Source: Lachnospiraceae bacterium
GTDB lineage: Bacteria > Bacillota_A > Clostridia > Lachnospirales > Lachnospiraceae
Direction: 5' to 3'
NCBI GenBank assembly: GCA_017620345.1
Contig: JAFZQP010000124.1
Coordinates: forward strand, 1 to 22,473
DNA: 22,473 bases
Under the pieces are notes generated by a model, which ran no database searches, was not told the DNA's origin, and saw nothing but the letters and a program-made list of their open reading frames with translations. The translations under genes were made by a program, and so were the position numbers. This document shows, piece after piece, positions 1 to 7,322 of the stretch (its first letter is position 1; every line of letters starts with the position of its first letter).

Positions 1-8
1 AACATAAG

Positions 9-34
9 AAAAGACGTATTTACATACGTCTTTT
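9..34 (-). terminator. Intrinsic terminator after the InlB-repeat gene
   Basis: An 11-base perfect inverted repeat (AAAAGACGTAT / ATACGTCTTTT, arms 9-19 and 24-34) surrounds a 4-base loop. Its T-rich arm gives the U-tract on the minus strand. It lies 24 bases past the stop of the secreted-protein gene, so it is best read as that gene's terminator. The A-rich opposite arm means it could also work on the plus strand for a gene outside the window. Confidence 0.8.
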
Positions 35-57
35 CAAATAGATATTAATTATTCGTA

Positions 58-852
58 TCACGGCTTCGGTTTATAGATCGCGTAAAGATCGAACTCGCAA
101 TGGATCGGCTCCTGATTGTACTCTCCGCCTCCATCGCTCCTTTGATAATGATCGAACTCCCATCCGTCATGATGCGGAGGATCTACCCATACACTGTCTC
201 CATCTCTCGGATACAGAATATCTATCACGTCATTCTCCAGATCATCTATGACCTTGATCTTATATTTTACATAATAATATGCCTTAATAACACGGTCTTC
301 GGTAACGTTCGTCCAATCTCCTTCCCAACCGCAGAAATCATATGAACCAATACACGGATCCGGGGGATTCTGAATGGATGAACCATAAGGGATGATATCA
401 GTCTTCCACAGTTCCCCGTTCCATCCGTTCATCCAATGGACAGCGCATGTTTTACCCGGAACGCCTTTGGGAAGATTAACTGTTGACCACCATTCCGGCC
501 ATGCTGCCGACTTGTTGTTATTGATCTTTTTAAGCCACTGAGGTGTGTTGGTTATGGGTGTCACAGTTGTCGTTGCGGGAGCTGTTACAGCATATGCACC
601 GATTATTATCCTGTCCTCCGTAACATTGGCAGCATTTCCTATCCAGGACAGGAACTGAAATCCCGGAACTGCCGTATCGGTCGGAACCGGTGCATTCTTT
701 CCGTGATCGACGGAAACCGTCACACTCTTCAGACCGTAAACAAATGTTACATTATGCTTTACCTTTGCAAACGTATCAACAGGATCACTAAGGAGAGCAA
801 ATAACGCAACACCGGCAAGTATTACGATAAGTCTTTTTAATATTCCCTTCAT
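58..852 (-). CDS. Secreted protein with InlB B-type (Listeria-Bacteroides) repeats
   Basis: This is a 264-residue protein of unknown specific function. Residues 1-7 are basic and residues 8-21 hydrophobic, which looks like a signal peptide with cleavage probably near residue 29. The mature part holds two clear InlB-B/beta-grasp-like repeats (about 33-88 and 136-193). They end in matching NVTEDR-x-I segments followed by Ala-Tyr, and contain the typical G-x-x-F/Y-x-x-W core. A third, more degenerate unit spans about 197-260. Four cysteines (136, 167, 174, 252) could form disulfides. No LPxTG signal or C-terminal membrane anchor is visible, so the protein may be released or held non-covalently. 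The start is supported by GAAAGGGG six bases upstream of the ATG. The gene is monocistronic, with its own promoter and terminator. Family naming is by motif only; adhesion or surface roles are inferred. Confidence 0.75.
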   Translation of the reverse strand: MKGILKRLIVILAGVALFALLSDPVDTFAKVKHNVTFVYGLKSVTVSVDHGKNAPVPTDTAVPGFQFLSWIGNAANVTEDRIIIGAYAVTAPATTTVTPITNTPQWLKKINNNKSAAWPEWWSTVNLPKGVPGKTCAVHWMNGWNGELWKTDIIPYGSSIQNPPDPCIGSYDFCGWEGDWTNVTEDRVIKAYYYVKYKIKVIDDLENDVIDILYPRDGDSVWVDPPHHDGWEFDHYQRSDGGGEYNQEPIHCEFDLYAIYKPKP

Positions 853-888
853 CTTATACCCCTTTCATAAAAACATAAAACCATATTG

Positions 889-917
889 ATTATATGAGTT
901 TACATAAAAAATATCAA
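889..917 (-). promoter_or_regulatory. Sigma-A type promoter of the InlB-repeat gene
   Basis: On the minus strand TTGATA (917-912) and TATAAT (894-889) are separated by exactly 17 bases. The -10 lies 36 bases upstream of the start codon. This is close to the vegetative consensus and suggests the gene is transcribed separately from the his operon just upstream. The short A/T-only inverted repeat over the -35 is too weak to call a terminator for the his operon. Confidence 0.75.
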
Positions 918-934
918 GTATTTTTGAAAATATT

Positions 935-2200
935 TTATCTGTTAGCAAGTTCTTCCATAACGTCTTCCCATGTAAGGCCTTTTATAGCCATAAGGACCAT
1001 AACGTGATAAAGAAAATCGGCGATCTCATATTTACTCTCCTCGGGCTCGGGATTCTTGGCAGCAATAACTATCTCAGTCGCTTCCTCGCCTATCTTTTTC
1101 AATATCTTGTCTATTCCCTTATCAAACAGATAATTCGTGTATGAACCTTCTTTGGGGTTATCTTTGCGGTCGAGTATGACCGACATTACATCCTCGAGTA
1201 CACTGTACGGATTTGTGATATCCGATTCTTTCTTCATGACTTCATTAAAGAAGCATGAATATGCTCCTGTATGGCATGCTCCGCCTATCTGAACGACTTT
1301 GGCAAGTAATGTATCATTGTCGCAGTCGCTGTACAGAGATTTTACATACTGATAATGTCCGCTCGTATCACCTTTTTTCCAAAGACATTTCCTGGATCGG
1401 GAATAATATGTCATTATACCTTCTCTTATCGTCTGCTCATAAGCTTCCCTGTTCATATAAGCGACCATGAGCACTTCGTTTGTTGCAACATCCTGGCATA
1501 CAACAGGGATCAGACCGGCATCACCTTTTTTAAGATCATCCCATGAAACTGCTGAAGAGGTGATGTTCATACATATACCTTTTGCCGACATCTCATCCTT
1601 AAGTTCAAAAAAGTCCGAACAGCGGCTGTTTACAAGGTCTCCGGATACAGCGCACACACCGGGCATACCGAGAATGTCTTCCAAAGCCGCATCCTTATTG
1701 ATCACCGGTATAACGGGTATCTCATCAAATCTGTCGACAAAGAGTTTTCCCAGAAGCAACGCACCTGACGCATTTTCCTTGATCACCTTAAGATTATCGA
1801 GTATCTGCTCAAGACTGTCTGCACATACATATGTCTTTTTCGGAGAAAATCGTTTGCCGGCTTCTTCGATAAGATCGATATTGGATCTTTTGGCCATATT
1901 GAGCGCAACCTTACGGCACCCTGCATACAACAGTTTCTTGACATCCTCGAGACGCTCGACCGCACCGGCTCCGTATACGGGTGTATCGATAGCCCTCGTG
2001 ATCTTCCGGATCATCAGAAGAGCTTCTTCATGCGCAGCGTCACCCTTCGACAGGTCAAAAAGGATTATCGCGTCTGCTCCGTTAACGGATAGCATACGGC
2101 AATAGCCGACAGGATCGTCACTTAATATCCTGTCATTTTTGAATCCTTTTATCAGATTATTGTTCTTAAGATATACACACGGAATGATCAGTTTGTTCAT
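935..2200 (-). CDS. hisIE: HisIE: phosphoribosyl-AMP cyclohydrolase / phosphoribosyl-ATP pyrophosphatase, with an extra HisF/HisA-like N-terminal domain
   Basis: This 421-residue protein carries out histidine steps 2 (HisE, PR-ATP to PR-AMP) and 3 (HisI, ring opening of PR-AMP), in the cytoplasm. The HisI domain (about 218-325) shows [18 protein letters not shown] at 265-282, the metal-binding DCDNDTLL at 292-299, and [10 protein letters not shown] with Cys309 and Cys316. The HisE domain (about 333-421) shows GEEATE at 371-376 and EIADFLYH at 392-399. Residues 1-212 align by eye with HisF/HisA (LIIPC...IKG, then AG..K..LN). The first catalytic Asp of HisF is Tyr10 here and the GGG phosphate loop reads GAGA (77-80), so this part is probably not a working cyclase. 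An ordinary HisIE is about 200 residues. The gene overlaps hisB by one base (TAATG) and is last in the his operon. Confidence 0.95.
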   Translation of the reverse strand: MNKLIIPCVYLKNNNLIKGFKNDRILSDDPVGYCRMLSVNGADAIILFDLSKGDAAHEEALLMIRKITRAIDTPVYGAGAVERLEDVKKLLYAGCRKVALNMAKRSNIDLIEEAGKRFSPKKTYVCADSLEQILDNLKVIKENASGALLLGKLFVDRFDEIPVIPVINKDAALEDILGMPGVCAVSGDLVNSRCSDFFELKDEMSAKGICMNITSSAVSWDDLKKGDAGLIPVVCQDVATNEVLMVAYMNREAYEQTIREGIMTYYSRSRKCLWKKGDTSGHYQYVKSLYSDCDNDTLLAKVVQIGGACHTGAYSCFFNEVMKKESDITNPYSVLEDVMSVILDRKDNPKEGSYTNYLFDKGIDKILKKIGEEATEIVIAAKNPEPEESKYEIADFLYHVMVLMAIKGLTWEDVMEELANR

Positions 2201-2805
2201 TAAAGGGATCCTTTCGTTGATAATACATTTTCGATCCTCGGATCATACGTACAAGCCATATCAAGAGCCTTTGCAAAACTCTTGAACATCGCTTCGCATA
2301 TATGATGGGAATTGCTTCCCGATAAAACCTTAATGTGAAGATTCATCGCGGCACTGTAGCTGACTGCATAGAAGAACTCCCTTATAAGTTCCGTATCAAG
2401 ATATCCTATACGTTCCGCAGCAAAACTTGCATCATATTCAAAATAAGGCCTGCCGCACAGATCAACTGCAACGAGCACAAGCGCATCGTCCATAGGCAGG
2501 ATCATATGCCCGAATCTGGTGATGCCCTCTTTTTCTCCGAGTGCTTCTTTTATCGCTTCGCCGAGAACTATCCCGCAATCCTCAACAGTGTGATGACCGT
2601 CAACGAGAAGATCTCCCTCGCACGAAAGAGTCAGATCGAACAGCCCGTGTTTTGCAAAACTGTCAAGCATATGATCGAGAAATCCTATCCCCGTATCGAT
2701 CTTCGCATCTCCGGTACCATCAAGGTCAATGCTTATCGATATCTCTGTTTCTTTTGTTTTTCTCTTTTTTTCGGCGATGCGCCGGTTCGTGTTTTTCTTT
2801 GACAT
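2200..2805 (-). CDS. hisB: Imidazoleglycerol-phosphate dehydratase
   Basis: HisB dehydrates imidazole-glycerol phosphate to imidazole-acetol phosphate (histidine step 7) and uses Mn2+ bound by repeated histidine motifs. The 201-residue protein has the family marks in order: [14 protein letters not shown] at 41-54, [10 protein letters not shown] at 69-78, and [14 protein letters not shown] at 162-175. It is the monofunctional form, without a histidinol-phosphatase domain. The first eight or so residues (Lys/Asn/Arg-rich) extend beyond the usual HisB start. The ATG at 2805 has AAAGGAG upstream, so I keep it. It sits one base after hisD and overlaps hisIE by one base, so translation is likely coupled through the operon. 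Confidence 0.97.
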   Translation of the reverse strand: MSKKNTNRRIAEKKRKTKETEISISIDLDGTGDAKIDTGIGFLDHMLDSFAKHGLFDLTLSCEGDLLVDGHHTVEDCGIVLGEAIKEALGEKEGITRFGHMILPMDDALVLVAVDLCGRPYFEYDASFAAERIGYLDTELIREFFYAVSYSAAMNLHIKVLSGSNSHHICEAMFKSFAKALDMACTYDPRIENVLSTKGSL

Positions 2806-2806
2806 A

Positions 2807-4108
2807 TCACAGTACTCCTTTTTGGAATCTTACCCCGATGGAATTTGCATGTGCGGTAAGACCTTCTGCCGTTGCAAACTTCATGATATCATCACAGGCA
2901 TTCTCCAGCGCCGCCTTGGAATAGTTGATGATACTCGTTCTTTTGATGAACGCATCAACGCCGAGCGGCGAGAAAAACCTTGCCGTACCGTTTGTCGGAA
3001 GAACATGGTTGGGACCTGCGTAGTAATCTCCAAGAGGTTCTGAGGAATACTCTCCTATGAAGATCGCACCTGCATGATCAACCTTTGTCATTATATCAAA
3101 CGGATCCTTTGTAATGATCTCAACGTGTTCGGATGCAATACGGTTTGCGGTCTCGACAGCTTCATCCATATTCTTTGCAACAAGTATATAACCATAGTTA
3201 TCAAGAGATTTACGTATTATCTCTGATCTTTCGAGAGCCTCGGTAAACTTATCAACATGTTGCGATACATTCTCGGCAAGCGTCATACTGTCCGTAACAA
3301 GGATCGCACTTGCAAGTTCATCATGCTCCGCCTGCGACAGAAGATCCGCAGCAACATATTCAGGATTCGCAGTCTCATCAGCTATCACAAGTATCTCACT
3401 CGGTCCTGCTACGGAATCTATGCTTACAAAACCGAACACTTCTTTCTTGGCAAGTGCAACAAATATATTGCCGGGACCTACTATTTTATCAACTTTCGGA
3501 ATACTCTGTGTACCGAAAGCCATAGCCGCAACAGCCTGTGCTCCGCCAACCTTATATATCTCATCAACCCCGGTTATCTTTGCCGCAACCAGTGTACAGT
3601 CTGCGACCTTACCGTCTGCTCCGGCGGGCGTTAGCATGACAATCCTCTTAACACCGGCTACAAGCGCAGGAATTATACACATAAGGGTTGAGGAAGGATA
3701 GGCCGCTTTTCCGCCCGGAACATATACTCCGACCGTATCGATGGGAGTTATCTTCTGACCGAGGATCGTTCCATCATCCTTAACATCGATCCAGCTGTTC
3801 TGAAGCTGCTTCTCGTGGTAGTTCCTTATGTTTGCAGCCGATCTTTCCATTACAGCTATAAGTTCTTTGTCATATGAATCGAATGCGGCGTTTATTTCTT
3901 CTTCGGTCACCCTGACATTGTCTTTATTAACATCCCACTTATCAAACTTCTTTGTAAGTTCAAATACGGTCTGATCACCGTTTTGACGGACATCATGTAT
4001 TATATTTCTTACAACATCCTCATATTCACCGTATTGACCGGGATTACGCCTGAGCAGTCCCGACATTATATCTTCAATGGATTCACGTGTAAGTGTAACG
4101 ATCCTCAT
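2807..4108 (-). CDS. hisD: Histidinol dehydrogenase
   Basis: HisD oxidises L-histidinol to L-histidine in two NAD-dependent steps (the last reactions of the pathway). The 433-residue length is normal. Expected residues are in place: PGGK at 131-134, GPGN at 211-214, the zinc ligands Gln259, His262, Asp361 and His420, and the catalytic Glu328-His329 pair in SEHVE. The C-terminal block GPNHVLPTNGTARFFSPL is typical. The start overlaps the hisZG stop by four bases (ATGA), and its AAGGAGG ribosome site lies inside the last hisZG codons. This supports translational coupling and the chosen start. Confidence 0.98.
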   Translation of the reverse strand: MRIVTLTRESIEDIMSGLLRRNPGQYGEYEDVVRNIIHDVRQNGDQTVFELTKKFDKWDVNKDNVRVTEEEINAAFDSYDKELIAVMERSAANIRNYHEKQLQNSWIDVKDDGTILGQKITPIDTVGVYVPGGKAAYPSSTLMCIIPALVAGVKRIVMLTPAGADGKVADCTLVAAKITGVDEIYKVGGAQAVAAMAFGTQSIPKVDKIVGPGNIFVALAKKEVFGFVSIDSVAGPSEILVIADETANPEYVAADLLSQAEHDELASAILVTDSMTLAENVSQHVDKFTEALERSEIIRKSLDNYGYILVAKNMDEAVETANRIASEHVEIITKDPFDIMTKVDHAGAIFIGEYSSEPLGDYYAGPNHVLPTNGTARFFSPLGVDAFIKRTSIINYSKAALENACDDIMKFATAEGLTAHANSIGVRFQKGVL

Positions 4109-5742
4109 AATTCCTCCTTGATCTTATCTATCATATCATTGATCCTGTCCGAATGAAGTCTCATAGACACTGGATTAACAACCATTCTTGCGGAAAGGTC
4201 ACATATCTCCTCCAGAACCACAAGACCGTTTTCCCGGAGAGTCGAGCCGGTCTCAACAATATCTACGATCACATCAGACAATCCGACTATGGGCGCAAGT
4301 TCAATACTGCCGTTCAGCTTGATGATGTCAACGCTCTGGTGTCTGACATCATTAAAATATGTCTTGGCTATGCGCGGATACTTGGTTGCGATCTTTATCA
4401 TATCTCTTGTAAGAAGAAGCTTTTTCGCACTCTCAGGACCGCATATGCACATCCTGCATTTTCCGAAACCAAGATCGAGCACTTCAAGTATCTTACGGTT
4501 TTCTTCATCGATCGTATCTTTTCCGACAACACCGATATCAGCCACACCGTGTTCAACATATGTCGGAACATCCGGACCCTTTGCAAGAAAAAATTTCAGT
4601 TTCAGATCTTCATTAACAAATATAAGTTTGCGTGTATCCTTGTCCTTCATCTCTTCACAGGTGATACCTGCTTTTTCAAGAAGCGCAAGTGTTTTGTCGG
4701 CAAGTCTTCCCTTTGTGAACGCAAACGTAAGATAGTCATTGTCTTTCTTTTTTCCGCACGAACCGGATTCTCCGAGCGCCATCAGGAGTTCATCCACGGA
4801 TACTCCGAAACCGATGGCAGGAACATCCTTCCCGAACTCTTTGACAAGATTATCATACCGGCCGCCTTTGATTATCGCATCCCCGGATCCGAAAGCATAT
4901 GCACGGAACAATACACCGGTATAGTAATCATATTTGTTAAGAAGTCCGAGATCTACAGAGATATACCTGGCTATACCTTTTTTCTCCAGTATCTCGATTA
5001 TGCTGATGAGTCTTTCAACTGCTTTTTTGCATACTTCATTATCGATCTTTTTACACAGATCAAACAGGGAATCCTTGGTCGTATACTCATCGGATATATG
5101 TACTATCAACCCGGTAAGATCTTTATCGACATCCAGATCTTCAAGTATCTCCCTTACTTTGGTAAGATTTCTCGAAGATATGAGTTCGAGGAGCAGGCGT
5201 TTATTCTCAGACGAGATGCCGATCTCGTCAAACAGACCTTTGAAGAAATTACCGTTACCGACGGAAACGATAAAATGATCAAAGCCCACGGTCTTCATGC
5301 ATTTGATCACAAGTTCAATGATCCCGGCATCCGCGGCGCATGTATCGTCATTGTATAATTCCGCACCTATCTGGGTACTTTCCTTGAGTTTTCCGTTAAG
5401 GTCACTTCCGTTGACAAAAGTATTTCCGGAGTAACAGAGTTTAACGGCATGATCATCATTATGATACAGCTTTGCATACGCTCTTGCCATTGCCGGTGTA
5501 AAATCAGGCCGCAGAACAAGTGTATTACCTTCTTTATCATAGAACTTGTAAAGCTCTCTTGACGGAGTCAGTCCTATGTTATTTGCAAAGACATCAAAAT
5601 ACTCAAATGAGGGCGTCTGCATATGCAGATACCCGGAATCCCTCATCATATCAAGAAGGCTGTTCTCAATCTCTATCTTCTTTTTTAATTCCGAAGGATT
5701 GATATCTCTTACGCCTTCGGGAGTGTGTAATATATTGCTCAT
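4105..5742 (-). CDS. hisZG: HisZ-HisG fusion: ATP phosphoribosyltransferase, regulatory plus catalytic parts in one chain
   Basis: This gene encodes the first, committed step of histidine synthesis, ATP + PRPP to PR-ATP. Residues 1-about 328 are HisZ, the histidyl-tRNA-synthetase-like regulatory subunit: TPEGVRDINP at 7-16, LRPDFTPAMAR at 77-87, YDYYTGVLFRAYA at 271-283, and GGRYDNLVKEFG at 293-304. A short Gly/Ser/Lys linker (about 325-336) follows. Residues 337-545 are a short-form HisG: FTKGRL at 342-347 and the PRPP-binding loop IVETGSTLRENG at 495-506. The two are normally separate proteins that form a hetero-octamer; here no stop or frame change divides them. The ATG is preceded by GAGGCGG. 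It is the first gene of the his operon, downstream of an excellent promoter. Fusion is seen directly; the effect on feedback control is inference. Confidence 0.95.
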   Translation of the reverse strand: MSNILHTPEGVRDINPSELKKKIEIENSLLDMMRDSGYLHMQTPSFEYFDVFANNIGLTPSRELYKFYDKEGNTLVLRPDFTPAMARAYAKLYHNDDHAVKLCYSGNTFVNGSDLNGKLKESTQIGAELYNDDTCAADAGIIELVIKCMKTVGFDHFIVSVGNGNFFKGLFDEIGISSENKRLLLELISSRNLTKVREILEDLDVDKDLTGLIVHISDEYTTKDSLFDLCKKIDNEVCKKAVERLISIIEILEKKGIARYISVDLGLLNKYDYYTGVLFRAYAFGSGDAIIKGGRYDNLVKEFGKDVPAIGFGVSVDELLMALGESGSCGKKKDNDYLTFAFTKGRLADKTLALLEKAGITCEEMKDKDTRKLIFVNEDLKLKFFLAKGPDVPTYVEHGVADIGVVGKDTIDEENRKILEVLDLGFGKCRMCICGPESAKKLLLTRDMIKIATKYPRIAKTYFNDVRHQSVDIIKLNGSIELAPIVGLSDVIVDIVETGSTLRENGLVVLEEICDLSARMVVNPVSMRLHSDRINDMIDKIKEEL

Positions 5743-5779
5743 ACCGCCTCACTTTAATGCTTTAAATTGCTAATTCGCT

Positions 5780-5795
5780 ACCTTGTTATCAAGGT
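5780..5795 (-). promoter_or_regulatory. Palindromic operator-like site at the his transcription start
   Basis: A 16-base palindrome, ACCTTG-ATAA-CAAGGT read on the minus strand, begins two bases after the -10 and covers the expected start site. A third copy of the half-site (AAGGTGA, 5812-5818) lies in the -35/-10 spacer and pairs as an inverted repeat with TCACCTT (5797-5791). Such placement is typical of a repressor site. No T-box or leader-peptide attenuator fits in the short leader. A TrpR/YerC-type histidine regulator is one candidate, but I cannot assign the factor. Confidence 0.55.
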
Positions 5796-5797
5796 GA

Positions 5798-5826
5798 ATT
5801 ATATACAGAACTCACCTTAGTGTCAA
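5798..5826 (-). promoter_or_regulatory. Consensus promoter of the his operon
   Basis: On the minus strand TTGACA (5826-5821) and TATAAT (5803-5798) match the vegetative sigma-factor consensus exactly, with a 17-base spacer. The -35 overlaps the last sense codons of recU (Leu-Thr). The leader to the hisZG start is only about 50 bases. Confidence 0.85.
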
Positions 5827-6342
5827 ATCCTTTTTTATGCCGTCAAGATACGGGACAAATATACCGTTATGAGGTATAAGATCAAACCCATCCTCCAGTT
5901 CATCAAGCCTGAAGCTCTTTCTGCCACCACTGCCCATCCTGTTCCAGAATCCCATAAGCTTTTCAAACCTCAGATAAAAGAATCGGTCGAGATGGGAATA
6001 ATATATTATGATAAAACTTATCCCGCCCTGTTTTTCAAAATCTTCCATGAAGCGGATCTGATGCTCATGTATGTTCGCCAGTGCGAAAGTATCAGAAGAA
6101 CATTCCTTGGCGTCAAAACATACGGGGATCCCCTGGACCGCACCTATATAATCCACGGTACTCTTCTGATCAAAATACGCCAGCGTTATCTGCGTATGGT
6201 CTTCATTCATCTTTATCGGCGTGATCGGAGTCGGGATCTTCTGGACAAGGCAGAGTTCATGTTCCTTGTATAATTCATTTGTCCTGTTGATCAGATCCTC
6301 GAGTGTAGAGCCTCGAAGCCCTCTTGAATTCCATGTAGCCAT
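5812..6342 (-). CDS. recU: RecU-family Holliday junction resolvase
   Basis: RecU cuts Holliday junctions during recombination repair and chromosome segregation in Firmicutes. The 176-residue product has the family's blocks: RGSTLEDLINRTNELY near the N-terminus, KIPTPITPIK, STVDYIG, CFDAKE, IHEHQIRFM and KLMGFWNRM. The nuclease core residues appear to be Asp64, Asp77 and Lys79 (ATG numbering). The middle position is usually Glu (FEAKE) and is Asp here, a conservative change. I choose ATG at 6342 because AAAAGG lies seven bases upstream; a GTG at 6345 is only four bases away. The start overlaps the stop of the RluA-family gene (TGATG), which suggests coupled translation. Confidence 0.93.
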   Translation of the reverse strand: MATWNSRGLRGSTLEDLINRTNELYKEHELCLVQKIPTPITPIKMNEDHTQITLAYFDQKSTVDYIGAVQGIPVCFDAKECSSDTFALANIHEHQIRFMEDFEKQGGISFIIIYYSHLDRFFYLRFEKLMGFWNRMGSGGRKSFRLDELEDGFDLIPHNGIFVPYLDGIKKDLTLR

Positions 6343-7322
6343 CACATAACCTTTTCAAATGTTCCGGGTGCCTGTATCTCAAAAGTCTTTCCCGCGATCC
6401 CGGAAAGTTCCGTATCATCTGGGAATATAAGTCTCGTACAGGTCAGCATCTGATTTCTTATCCCATGAGATCTGCGGTATTGATCGTTGATCTCTTTGTT
6501 TCCGTATTTCATATCACCAAGTATCGGATGCCCGATCGAAGCCAGATGAGCCCTGATCTGATGGGTCTTTCCCGTTATGAGCAGGATCTGAAGCCGGCAA
6601 AGATCTTTTCCGTTCCTGATCGGATGTATGATCGTCCGGACGGCGGCTCCGTTTTCGTCATCGGATATCGTTACCTTGTTTCTTACCGGATCCTTGATAA
6701 GAGTCCCTCCAAGGATTATATCCTCTTCAATCCTTCCTACCGCGATACATTCATAATACTTCTGAAGATCATGTCTTCTGAAAGCCTCTGACAGTACCCT
6801 TGCTGCGGTGTATGTCTTGGCAAAAGTCATGAGACCCGACGTATTACGATCAAGCCTGTTGCATATTGAAGGAGTGAATGTGTTTATCGCATCTTCGCTC
6901 AGTTCACCTTTATCTCTCATATAGGAAATGCATATCTCGTTAACCGATATATCATCTCCTGCCGCCTTTTGTGACAGCATCCCGGCCGGCTTGTCGATTA
7001 TGATGATGTCTCCGTCTTCATATATTATCGGAGGCATTTTCATATGTACATCTGCCGGACTGTCTTTTCTCGTGAACTTATCGAAGCTCTCGTCGGAAAA
7101 ATAAAGTCTGACACTGTCACCGGTAACAAGTTTCTCATTTCCCGAAGCTTTGCGGTCATTAAGGACTATATTCTTTTTCCTTAGCATCCTGTATATGAAT
7201 GATGATGCACAGTTTACCAGAACTGCCGACAGAAACTTGTCCAGTCTGCGTCCTTCATCGGTTTTGTTATTATCAGTTCCTTCATAAAGACACGGCTTTG
7301 ATCGTATTGAATACGCTTTCAT
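6342..7322 (-). CDS. RluA-family RNA pseudouridine synthase (5' end apparently frameshifted)
   Basis: It isomerises uridine to pseudouridine in RNA, probably 23S rRNA as in RluC/RluD; the exact target is unknown. An N-terminal S4-like domain begins at RRLDKFLS and runs through MLRKKNIVLNDRKA. The catalytic domain has the active-site Asp158 in NRLDRNTSGL, followed by LQKYYECIAVG and LITGKTHQIRAHLASIGHPILGD. The open frame allows starts at ATG 7322 (weak GGCGG upstream) or ATG 7385 (no ribosome site). Both lie inside the upstream gene. The sequence expected before TDEGRRLDKF, MKELIITK, is encoded in a neighbouring frame from ATG 7285. A single base missing from an A4 run would explain this. The last codons overlap recU. 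Confidence 0.88.
   Translation of the reverse strand: MKAYSIRSKPCLYEGTDNNKTDEGRRLDKFLSAVLVNCASSFIYRMLRKKNIVLNDRKASGNEKLVTGDSVRLYFSDESFDKFTRKDSPADVHMKMPPIIYEDGDIIIIDKPAGMLSQKAAGDDISVNEICISYMRDKGELSEDAINTFTPSICNRLDRNTSGLMTFAKTYTAARVLSEAFRRHDLQKYYECIAVGRIEEDIILGGTLIKDPVRNKVTISDDENGAAVRTIIHPIRNGKDLCRLQILLITGKTHQIRAHLASIGHPILGDMKYGNKEINDQYRRSHGIRNQMLTCTRLIFPDDTELSGIAGKTFEIQAPGTFEKVM
7262..7285 (-). other. Out-of-frame family-like N-terminus of the RluA gene
   Basis: ATG at 7285 overlaps the preceding gene's stop as ATGA, the usual junction in this operon. It reads M-K-E-L-I-I-T-K and then falls out of frame at an A4 run (7265-7262). With five A residues the reading would continue as T-D-E-G-R-R-L-D-K-F, a normal start for this enzyme family. 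The block is therefore either a real frameshift, an assembly error, or a coincidence. Confidence 0.6.

Noticed and set aside
912..934. Terminator for the his operon upstream of the InlB-repeat gene
   Set aside because: Only A/T pairs (AAAAATA/TATTTTT) with no GC-rich stem; it overlaps the -35 of the next gene.
4153..5358. Plus-strand open frame of 401 codons opposite hisZG
   Set aside because: It is fully antisense to a well-recognised gene, has no recognisable domain and a Cys/Phe/Tyr/Ile-rich composition typical of a shadow frame.
5780..5795. Palindrome as a recU terminator
   Set aside because: Stem of only six pairs, no following U-tract on the minus strand, and it lies on the his promoter start site.
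5743..5811. T-box or attenuator leader for the his operon
   Set aside because: The leader is only about 50 bases; no T-box sequence, terminator U-tract or His-rich leader peptide is present.
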